From contig NZ_SJSM01000018.1 of assembly GCF_004331685.1 (NCBI RefSeq), positions 1 to 64,000 on the forward strand: 64,000 nucleotides of DNA, given 5' to 3'. A program made the position numbers and the translations under genes. Below are positions 1-6,971 of this stretch, piece by piece. The notes under the pieces are model-generated. The model had not been told where the DNA came from and ran no database searches. It saw only the letters and a list, made by a program, of their open reading frames with translations. The DNA is from Pedobacter hiemivivus (lineage in GTDB: Bacteria > Bacteroidota > Bacteroidia > Sphingobacteriales > Sphingobacteriaceae). Positions within the stretch are counted from its first letter, which is position 1. Every line of letters starts with the position of its first letter.

Positions 1-192
1 AACTTCACGGCTACTTGTGCATTTGTTCAATGCGCAGTATAGCATCGTTATTAAATGGGTATAAGTGTCAAAATGCTTATAGTAGTGATCGTGTTTACCG
101 GCACGGGCAATGGATTTAATCTTGCCCCGATCCAGCAAATTTAACAGTTGATTTAGTATGGGCTGTCCGGTAAAAAATATACTTTTGCTCAT
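1..192 (-). CDS. IS4-family transposase (DUF4372), N-terminal part, cut by window edge
   Basis: Reading from an ATG at 192 down to base 1 gives 64 residues without a stop, starting MSKSIFFTGQPILNQLLNLL and containing the segment KHFDTYTHLITMLYCALNKC. This matches the DUF4372 N-terminal domain found on IS4-like transposases of Bacteroidota. That domain precedes the DDE catalytic core, which would lie to the left of the window. The reading frame is intact as far as it can be seen. It is the first gene of an insertion sequence whose upstream end lies within roughly 193-275. Family recognition is from memory of the domain; whether the element is complete cannot be seen. Confidence 0.8.
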   Translation of the reverse strand, partial: MSKSIFFTGQPILNQLLNLLDRGKIKSIARAGKHDHYYKHFDTYTHLITMLYCALNKCTSSREV

Positions 193-275
193 GTTGATGT
201 TTTTAAGTGTGGTAACTCAAATATATCAACAATGGGCTAGCTTAACAGCTAGCCCAAAATTTTATCCGGACAACA
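193..275. mobile_element. Probable terminal region of the IS4-type element
   Basis: This is the non-coding flank between the transposase start and host DNA. It contains a perfect 8-bp stem hairpin at 234-255 (gggctagc, loop ttaaca, gctagccc). It ends with tatccggacaacagtg, which is likely at or near the terminal inverted repeat. The exact end cannot be set because the other end of the element lies outside the window. The hairpin may block transcription entering the element, a common feature of IS termini. The boundary is inferred. Confidence 0.45.
234..255. repeat. Perfect hairpin upstream of the transposase
   Basis: An 8-bp perfect inverted repeat (gggctagc/gctagccc) with a 6-nt loop. It is followed on the plus strand by aaaatttta. 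It could act as a terminator or an insulating hairpin at the IS end. Confidence 0.6.
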
Positions 276-292
276 GTGAAATAAATTCAGGA
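276..292. repeat. Fragment of a dispersed intergenic repeat (ttcaggatgacga type)
   Basis: The bases aaattcaggatgacgac here share aattcaggatgacga with 21095-21109. Many Bacteroidota genomes carry intergenic palindromic repeats built on TCATCCTGAA...TTCAGGAT. Here only one arm plus the loop (gaaataaattcaggatgacg) remains, next to the presumed IS end. Membership of a dispersed family is inferred from two copies and general knowledge. Confidence 0.4.
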
Positions 293-322
293 TGACGACC
301 ATACAAGCGTACCACAAAAAAA

Positions 323-343
323 GCCCGCAATCAGATTACGGGC
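323..343 (-). terminator. Rho-independent terminator of the fad operon
   Basis: On the minus strand, gcccg...cgggc forms a GC stem followed by a run of seven T (complement of 316-322), 35 bp after the fadE stop codon. Confidence 0.7.
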
Positions 344-377
344 CTTCCAGTTTTAATTATGAATCGTTTCTTTATTT

Positions 378-2168
378 TTAATAACAATACTTATTAGCAG
401 CGATCAATTGCTGTGCCACTTTTTGACGTGCATCTTTAACATTAAAAGCCTCCATTTTAGTGAACCTTCTCAGTCCCACCATCATCATTCGCTGCTCATC
501 CCCCTCTGCAAAAGCCCATAAAGCCTCTTTACCCGCTTTCTGAATTGCATCAACCGCTTCAACAAAATAAATACGCATCATGTTCAGCTGGCCTTCGCAA
601 GCCGCCTCTCCGCGTAAGCTTACCAGTTTCTCTGTCCGCAACATCGCCGACTCCGCCACATATACATAACTGGCCATATCTGCAATATTCATCAATATCT
701 CCTGCTCTTTAGACAAGCTCATCATCAGTTTCTGCACAGCAGCACCAGCAACCATTAATGTCGCTTTTTTCAGATTCTTAATGATCTTCTTCTCCGCAGC
801 AAAAAGTGTATCGTCTTCTTCTCCAAAATCAGGGATCGACATCAGTTCGGCAGCAACAGCAGTGGCAGGTGTCATCAAATCCAACTCCCCTTTCATTGCC
901 CGTTTCAACATCATATCCACAGTCAACAACCTGTTGATCTCGTTTGTACCTTCAAATATCCGGTTGATCCTTGCATCACGATATGCCCGATCCATTGGTG
1001 CCTCGGCCGAAAAGCCCATACCACCATAAATCTGCACACCTTCATCCACTACATAATCCAAAACCTCAGAACCCCAAACCTTCAATATCGCACATTCGAC
1101 AGCAAACTGCTCTGTAGATTTCAACTTCGCTTTACCCGCATCCATACCGCCAGCAACTAAGGTTTCATAGGCATCGTCAATATTCTGACCTGCACGATAA
1201 TTTGCAGATTCAACAGCATAAACTTTAGTTGCCATTTCGGCTAGTTTATACCTGATCGCTCCATACTTAGAAATCTGACGATCAAACTGAATACGCTCAT
1301 TTGAGTAATTCACAGCCGTATCAATCACCGCTTTCGAAGCGCCAATTGCAGCTGCAGCCAATTTAATTCGACCTATATTTAAAATATTAACCGCAATCTT
1401 AAATCCATTCTGACGCTCAGAAAGCATGTTTTCAACCGGTACGGGACAATCGTTAAAAAACACCTGTCTGGTTGATGAACCTTTAATTCCCATTTTATGC
1501 TCTTCCGGATTCATGGTGATGCCACCAAACTCACGCTCCACAATAAAAGCAGTTAAATTCGCATCATCATCAATCTTTGCAAACACAATAAAAATATCAG
1601 CAAAGCCACCATTGGTGATCCACATTTTCTGACCATTGATCAAATAATGTTTCCCATCTGCAGACAACTTAGCTTTGGTTTTACCCGAATTGGCATCCGA
1701 ACCCGAATTAGGTTCAGTCAAGCAATAAGCTGCTTTCCACTCACCCGTTGCCAGCTTAGGAATATATTTATTTTTCTGTTCATCCGTTCCGTAATACAGA
1801 ATAGGCAAAGTACCAATTCCAGTATGTGCCGATAGTGCTACAGCAAAAGAATGCCCGGCACCAACCACATCAGCGACCAGCATAGAAGTATTAAAGTCTT
1901 TCCCAAAGCCACCATATACCTCAGGTATCGAAACACCTAAAATCCCCAGTTCACCTGCTTTATCCATCAACGAAGGCATTAATCCTTCTTCCTGCGCATC
2001 GATGCGATCAAGATTAGGAAACACTTCCGCTGCCAAAAAATCACGGCAGGTCTGTGCAATCATCTTTTGCTCTTCATCAAATTCTTCAGGAATAAATACC
2101 TCCTGATAAGTGGTTTCTGTGATCAAAAACTCGCCACCTTTAATTGTTTTCTTGTCTGTAGCTTCCAT
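378..2168 (-). CDS. fadE: Acyl-CoA dehydrogenase, FadE/VLCAD-like
   Basis: A 596-residue flavoprotein that introduces the trans-2 double bond into fatty acyl-CoA, the first step of beta-oxidation. The acyl-CoA dehydrogenase N-terminal, middle (CLTEPNSGSDA near 149-159) and C-terminal domains are present. The catalytic base is Glu406 in RIFEGTNEI, preceded by YGGMGFSAEAPMDRAYRDAR. The roughly 170-residue extension after the core fits the long FadE/VLCAD type, as in Bacillus FadE (about 594 aa), rather than 380-residue short-chain enzymes. It is the last gene of the operon, 11 bp after the thiolase, and is followed by a terminator. The electron acceptor is probably ETF, encoded elsewhere. Chain-length preference is inferred. 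Confidence 0.93.
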   Translation of the reverse strand: MEATDKKTIKGGEFLITETTYQEVFIPEEFDEEQKMIAQTCRDFLAAEVFPNLDRIDAQEEGLMPSLMDKAGELGILGVSIPEVYGGFGKDFNTSMLVADVVGAGHSFAVALSAHTGIGTLPILYYGTDEQKNKYIPKLATGEWKAAYCLTEPNSGSDANSGKTKAKLSADGKHYLINGQKMWITNGGFADIFIVFAKIDDDANLTAFIVEREFGGITMNPEEHKMGIKGSSTRQVFFNDCPVPVENMLSERQNGFKIAVNILNIGRIKLAAAAIGASKAVIDTAVNYSNERIQFDRQISKYGAIRYKLAEMATKVYAVESANYRAGQNIDDAYETLVAGGMDAGKAKLKSTEQFAVECAILKVWGSEVLDYVVDEGVQIYGGMGFSAEAPMDRAYRDARINRIFEGTNEINRLLTVDMMLKRAMKGELDLMTPATAVAAELMSIPDFGEEDDTLFAAEKKIIKNLKKATLMVAGAAVQKLMMSLSKEQEILMNIADMASYVYVAESAMLRTEKLVSLRGEAACEGQLNMMRIYFVEAVDAIQKAGKEALWAFAEGDEQRMMMVGLRRFTKMEAFNVKDARQKVAQQLIAANKYCY

Positions 2169-2179
2169 GTTTTATAATA

Positions 2180-3358
2180 TTAAAGCATTTCAAAAATACC
2201 GGCTGCACCTTGTCCTGTACCTACGCACATCGTCACCATCCCGTATTTCTGTTTCCTTCTTTTTAATTCATTAAATATTTGTACTGATAACTTTGCACCG
2301 GTACATCCCAGTGGATGACCTAAAGCAATAGCGCCACCATTTACATTTAAAATGTCTGGATTGATATGTAAATCCCTTACAATAGCAAGCGATTGAGAAG
2401 CAAAGGCCTCATTTAGCTCAATCAAATCCATCTGATCTAGTGTCATCCCCGCCTGTTTCAACGCCTTAGGAATCGCATATATTGGCCCGATTCCCATAAT
2501 CCGTGGTGGCACCCCCGCAATTCCATAACTCACCAACCGCGCAATAGGATCAACACCCAGTTCTTTCATTTTCTTTTCGGACACCACCAGTACAAAGGCA
2601 GCGCCATCCGAAGTCTGCGAAGAATTACCCGCGGTAACACAGCCATCTGCAGCAAAAACAGGTTTCAATTTGGCCAATTTCTCTACCGAAGTATCTGCAC
2701 GCGGTCCCTCATCAGTATCCACTACATAACTGCGGGTTTTCTTTTTCATATCCGCATCCAGGTAGTTTTCATTCACCGTAATCGGCAATACCCCATCTTT
2801 TAAATGACCATTTTTAATCGCCTCAACGGCTTTTTGGTGCGACTGATAAGAAAATAAATCCTGGTCTTCCCTGTTCACATTATACTCCTTTGCCACCGCT
2901 TCAGCAGTCAAGCCCATTCCCCAGTACCAATCCGGGTTTGTTTTTGCTACATCCGCATTCGGCACAATCTTCCATCCGCCAAAAGGCATGCCCGACATCA
3001 CCTCAACACCACCGGCGATGATACAATCGGCCATACCACTTTTAATCTTGGCAACCGCCGTAGCAATGGTTTCCAGTCCTGATGCACAATACCTGTTTAC
3101 CGTAACACCCGGCACTTTATCTGTATCCAATCCCATTAACGAGATCATACGGGCAATATTCAACCCCTGCTCAGCCTCAGGCGTCGCATTCCCAACAATT
3201 ACATCATCAATTTGTTCCTTATCCAGATTAGGTACCGAAGCTACCAGTGCTCTTATTACTTCTGCAGCCAAATCATCAGCTCTTGTAAAACGAAATACAC
3301 CACGAGGGGCCTTGCCAACTGCGGTACGATATCCTGCTATAATATATGCTTCTTGCAT
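2180..3358 (-). CDS. fadA: Acetyl-CoA acyltransferase (thiolase), FadA-like
   Basis: A 392-residue thiolase that cleaves 3-ketoacyl-CoA with CoA, the last step of beta-oxidation. The nucleophilic Cys91 lies in VNRYCASGLETIA, His348 in GGAIALGHPLGCTG, and the second catalytic cysteine is Cys378 in CVGTGQGAAG. The length is normal for the family. It sits between the fused FadN-like enzyme (23 bp upstream) and FadE (11 bp downstream) on the minus strand, so it should be co-transcribed with both. The order FadN-FadA-FadE and the three lengths resemble the Bacillus fadNAE operon. Confidence 0.93.
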   Translation of the reverse strand: MQEAYIIAGYRTAVGKAPRGVFRFTRADDLAAEVIRALVASVPNLDKEQIDDVIVGNATPEAEQGLNIARMISLMGLDTDKVPGVTVNRYCASGLETIATAVAKIKSGMADCIIAGGVEVMSGMPFGGWKIVPNADVAKTNPDWYWGMGLTAEAVAKEYNVNREDQDLFSYQSHQKAVEAIKNGHLKDGVLPITVNENYLDADMKKKTRSYVVDTDEGPRADTSVEKLAKLKPVFAADGCVTAGNSSQTSDGAAFVLVVSEKKMKELGVDPIARLVSYGIAGVPPRIMGIGPIYAIPKALKQAGMTLDQMDLIELNEAFASQSLAIVRDLHINPDILNVNGGAIALGHPLGCTGAKLSVQIFNELKRRKQKYGMVTMCVGTGQGAAGIFEML

Positions 3359-3381
3359 GTCTTATCTTTTTATTAAGCTAA

Positions 3382-5745
3382 TTAGTTTCTTAATGGTTTA
3401 CCCTTGGTTACAATACTCTGTATCCGCTCTAAAGTCTTCCGCTCCCCACAAAGTGACAAGAAAACTTCTCTTTCCAGATCCAGCAAATACTGCTCTGTTA
3501 CTTCTGTTGGCGATGAAAGATCACCTCCGCACATTACCCAACCCAATTTCTCAGAAATCTTTTTATCATGTTCAGAAATGTAATGACCCGAATACATGGT
3601 ATTGGCACCAGCGTAAACAATACCTAAGCCCTGTTTACCTAAAACCCTAATGTCTTTGCGCCTTACCGGTTGCGTATATCCGGCATCGGCCAACTCAATC
3701 GCCTTAGCCTTCGCATCGGCAATCAGCCTGCTCCGGTTCATACTAATTGAATATTTGTCTTTTTGCAGATATCCCAACTCAAAAGCCTCCACAGCCGAAG
3801 TCGAAACTTTAGCCATACCAATCGTCAGGAAACGATCTTTCAATGCATTTTGCACAATCTGATCATCACGATATTCATCAGATGCACGCAGGGCGAATTC
3901 CTTTGTTCCGCCACCGCCAGGGATTACGCCTACACCAAACTCCACCAATCCCATATAAGTTTCCGCATTCAACTGCACATGATCGGCATGTAAGCTAAAC
4001 TCACAGCCACCGCCCAATGTTAAATTATGCGGCGCTACCACTACCGGAATAGACGAATATCTGATCCGCATAGAAGTATTCTGGAACATCCTAATCGCAA
4101 GGTTCAGCTCTTCCCATTCCTGCTCAACCGCCATCATAAAGATCATTCCCACATTGGCACCTGCCGAGAAATTTGCCCCGTCATTACCAATCACTACCCC
4201 TCTATAATCTTTTTCCGCCATATCAATGGCTTTGTTGATAGCCTGTAAAGTATCACCGCCAATGGTATTCATTTTAGAGTGGAACTCCACATTAAGGATA
4301 CCATCACCCAAATCAATAATAGAAGCTCCAGAATTTTTCCAGATCACCTTATTGGCTCTTAAGTTGTCAAGAATAATAAACTCTTCGGCACCAGGTACCG
4401 CTTTATAGCTTTTAGAAGGAATATCATAATACTTCCTAACTCCATCCTCTACCTTGTAAAACGAGGTATTTCCGGCAGCAAGCATTTCATGAACCCAGGC
4501 CGCAGCCTCATGTCCATATTTTTTCATGCCCTCGATAGCTTCGGCAACACCAACAGCATCCCAAACTTCAAATGGACCTAAGTCCCACCCAAAACCGGCA
4601 CGCATGGCATCATCAATTCTATACAACTCATCAGAGATTTCTGGAATCCGGTCTGACACATATTCGAACAAACCAAAGAAAGAAGCCCTGAATAACTCTC
4701 CAGCTTTATCTTTCCCAGCGGCAAACACTTTCATCCTGTCGCGCACATTTTCGATGGGCTTAGTCAAATCCAACGTAGCTGACTTAACTTTTTCCTGCGG
4801 ACGGTATTCCAGCGTCTTTAAATCCAAGGCTAATATTTCGGTTTTGCCTTCAGCAGATTTTGTTTTTTTATAAAAACCTTGTCCAGTTTTATCACCCAAC
4901 CATTTGTTCGCTTCCATCTTCTCTACGTAAGCAGGAAGTTTAAACAGATCATGTGCTTTATCATCCGGACAATTGTCATACAGTCCTTTCGACACCTTAA
5001 TCATGGTATCCAAACCTACCACATCTGTAGTCCGGAAAGTTGCCGATTTAGGTCTACCTAAAGCAGGTCCAGTAAATTTATCTACCTCTTCCACCGTCAG
5101 CTCCATTTTCTCTACCAAATGCAGCAAAGCCATGATGGAATATACCCCAACCCTATTGGCAATAAATGCAGGTGTATCTTTACATAAAACCGTTGTTTTA
5201 CCTAAAAATTTATCCCCATAATGCATTAAAAAATCTACCAGTTCGGGTTTAGTATGCGGTGTAGGTATAATTTCTAGCAACCTCAAATAACGAGGCGGAT
5301 TAAAAAAGTGTGTTCCACAGAAATTCGCTTTAAAATCTTCAGAACGTCCTTCGGCCATCAAATGAATTGGAATACCCGAAGTATTTGAAGTCACCAATGT
5401 TCCTGGCTTGCGAAACTGCTCTACCTGTTCAAAAACTTTTTTCTTGATGTCCAGGTTTTCAACAACCACCTCAATGATCCAGTCGTAGCTGGCAATTTTA
5501 GACATATCATCTTCAAAATTCCCAGTTACAATCTTATTCAGAACTTTTTTAGAATATACCGGAGAAGGATTGGTTTTAACAGCATTTTGTAAAGCAGTGT
5601 TTACGATGTTGTTTTTATCGCCTTCTTTCGCTGCAATATCCAGCAAAAGTACTTCTACCCCAATGTTTGCAAAGTGACAAGCAATACGGGAACCCATAAT
5701 ACCAGAGCCCAGTACCGCTACTCTATTTATTTTTTTGTTCATCAT
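3382..5745 (-). CDS. fadN: 3-hydroxyacyl-CoA dehydrogenase / enoyl-CoA hydratase fusion, FadN-like
   Basis: A 787-residue bifunctional enzyme for the hydration and NAD-dependent oxidation steps of beta-oxidation. The N-terminal Rossmann fold has GSGIMG at 13-18, and GTHFFNPPRYLRLLEIIP is the 3HCDH signature. Two C-terminal 3HCDH-type segments follow, then a crotonase domain from about residue 480 (VVIGNDGANFSAGANVG, and GGGCEFSLHAD for the oxyanion region). Dehydrogenase first and hydratase second is the FadN order, opposite to FadB/FadJ. Two adjacent ATG codons begin the ORF. The start overlaps the MarR gene end by 23 bp, suggesting translational coupling. Confidence 0.92.
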   Translation of the reverse strand: MMNKKINRVAVLGSGIMGSRIACHFANIGVEVLLLDIAAKEGDKNNIVNTALQNAVKTNPSPVYSKKVLNKIVTGNFEDDMSKIASYDWIIEVVVENLDIKKKVFEQVEQFRKPGTLVTSNTSGIPIHLMAEGRSEDFKANFCGTHFFNPPRYLRLLEIIPTPHTKPELVDFLMHYGDKFLGKTTVLCKDTPAFIANRVGVYSIMALLHLVEKMELTVEEVDKFTGPALGRPKSATFRTTDVVGLDTMIKVSKGLYDNCPDDKAHDLFKLPAYVEKMEANKWLGDKTGQGFYKKTKSAEGKTEILALDLKTLEYRPQEKVKSATLDLTKPIENVRDRMKVFAAGKDKAGELFRASFFGLFEYVSDRIPEISDELYRIDDAMRAGFGWDLGPFEVWDAVGVAEAIEGMKKYGHEAAAWVHEMLAAGNTSFYKVEDGVRKYYDIPSKSYKAVPGAEEFIILDNLRANKVIWKNSGASIIDLGDGILNVEFHSKMNTIGGDTLQAINKAIDMAEKDYRGVVIGNDGANFSAGANVGMIFMMAVEQEWEELNLAIRMFQNTSMRIRYSSIPVVVAPHNLTLGGGCEFSLHADHVQLNAETYMGLVEFGVGVIPGGGGTKEFALRASDEYRDDQIVQNALKDRFLTIGMAKVSTSAVEAFELGYLQKDKYSISMNRSRLIADAKAKAIELADAGYTQPVRRKDIRVLGKQGLGIVYAGANTMYSGHYISEHDKKISEKLGWVMCGGDLSSPTEVTEQYLLDLEREVFLSLCGERKTLERIQSIVTKGKPLRN

Positions 5746-6181
5746 CTTCTACCGGAATTTTATATGCCAATGTAAGTTTGTTCAATTTCTGTAAGGTTAC
5801 TAAAAGGTTACTCTTTTCAGCTACAGTCAGGTTTTTTGCCAGGTATTCATTAAAATCAATCACTACACCTTTAGCCATTTTGCGCTTTTCGTAACCATAG
5901 TCGGTCAGGAAAACTTTTACCGAACGCTTATCGCCAGCCGAAGTTTCTCTGTATATTAACCCCAATTCTTCCATATTGTTTAGCATTCTCGACAAGCTGG
6001 TGGCCTTTACACCCAGCAAGCCCGCAAGCTGAGAAACCGCAGTTCCTTCTTTATCAATATTGATGAGTACATAGCCGATGGCTTGTGTAATACCAAAACC
6101 CGAGGCAATCTGATTGTATGCATTAGATACATTCTGCCAAACCACTTTTAAAAAATAATCAATTGTTTCCTGCTGTTTCAT
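5723..6181 (-). CDS. MarR-family transcriptional regulator of the fad operon
   Basis: A 152-residue winged-helix protein. The central segment GTAVSQLAGLLGVKATSLSRMLNNMEELGLI is a MarR-type HTH, followed by the wing with GDKRSVKVFLTDYG. It is the first gene of the fad operon and overlaps fadN by 23 bp, so it probably controls its own operon in response to acyl-CoA or fatty acid. This parallels other MarR and TetR fad regulators (inference). The N-terminus (QQETIDYFLKVVWQNVSNAYNQIA) fits the dimerisation helices. A clear Bacteroidota promoter lies 21-52 bp upstream. Confidence 0.88.
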   Translation of the reverse strand: MKQQETIDYFLKVVWQNVSNAYNQIASGFGITQAIGYVLINIDKEGTAVSQLAGLLGVKATSLSRMLNNMEELGLIYRETSAGDKRSVKVFLTDYGYEKRKMAKGVVIDFNEYLAKNLTVAEKSNLLVTLQKLNKLTLAYKIPVEDDEQKNK

Positions 6182-6201
6182 TAAATACTATGCTTGCATA
6201 A

Positions 6202-6233
6202 CAAAGCTATTGAATTAAAATCTATAATGCAAA
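6202..6233 (-). promoter_or_regulatory. Promoter of the marR-fadN-fadA-fadE operon
   Basis: On the minus strand, TTTG (6233-6230), a 20-nt spacer and TAGCTTTG (6209-6202) match the Bacteroidota consensus TTTG-N19-TAnnTTTG exactly at -7. The MarR start codon follows 20 bp downstream. An imperfect inverted pair (ttgcat at 6194-6199 and atgcaa at 6227-6232) straddles the promoter and could be a MarR operator; that part is speculative. Confidence 0.65.
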
Positions 6234-6332
6234 TACAATTATTTAAGATTTTTCGAGAAACTCAAAGTTTTAAAAAAAACAACTTTAAACCTCATCATGA
6301 CAGTTAGATTTATGGTAATTTTACAAAATATT

Positions 6333-6971
6333 TTAAAGCACTTTAATTACTTTATGGAGCGTAAGGGCGTAAAATCGATCACCTTCTTGTTGTTTTAATA
6401 TTTTTAATCCAGTAAAAACACTAAAGGCAGGTAAAATTGCACAATGCTGTCCAAAATAGAAGCATGGAAACTTTAACTGTTGTCTTGCCTTTCCATACAA
6501 TACGATACCAGGATGAATGTGACCACAAATATTGTAATATTCATCCCTTTCTACGGGTTCGTCGTGTATAAACCGGAAAGGTGCACAAAGTAATTCTTTA
6601 GGATGTACTTCTATATTTAAGGCCTCGTAATCTTCGTTTTTCAAGGCATCATGATTACCTTTAATCAGCACTACTTTTAAATGGGCATAATGTCTTCTCC
6701 AATCCTCAAAAGCATTTGCATCACTATTGAGATTATTATGAAACATGTCGCCTGTTACCAGCAAGGTCTCAGGTTCAAATTCTTTCATCAAAGAAGTTAA
6801 ACGATGAAGATCGGTTAGTCCTACGGTATCAGGTACCTGAATGCCCGATCTTCTAAAATGTGCAGATTTTCCAATATGCAGGTCACTAATGATGAGCATT
6901 TTTTTTGCCAGCCAAAAGATTGCCCTTTCCTTGCTGAGTATAAATTGTTCTCCTTTACAATCAATGGTCAT
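6333..6971 (-). CDS. pdeM: Ligase-associated metallophosphoesterase, PdeM-like
   Basis: A 212-residue calcineurin-like phosphoesterase. Metal ligands are visible in order: Asp30 and His32 (ISDLHIGK), Asp75 (VTGDMFHN), Asn106-His107 (KGNHDAL), His137, and His151/His153 (CGHIHPG). Its place as last gene after helicase, ligase and exonuclease genes identifies it as the MPE of the bacterial Lhr-Core/Lig/Exo/MPE repair cluster. Members of that family are manganese-dependent phosphodiesterases or DNA endonucleases. Its start overlaps the helicase stop by 11 bp, indicating tight coupling. Confidence 0.88.
   Translation of the reverse strand: MTIDCKGEQFILSKERAIFWLAKKMLIISDLHIGKSAHFRRSGIQVPDTVGLTDLHRLTSLMKEFEPETLLVTGDMFHNNLNSDANAFEDWRRHYAHLKVVLIKGNHDALKNEDYEALNIEVHPKELLCAPFRFIHDEPVERDEYYNICGHIHPGIVLYGKARQQLKFPCFYFGQHCAILPAFSVFTGLKILKQQEGDRFYALTLHKVIKVL

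Noticed and set aside
2988..3650. 220-codon plus-strand open frame across the thiolase and FadN-like genes
   Set aside because: It lies antisense to two genes with full catalytic motifs and its translation resembles no protein; it is a shadow frame.
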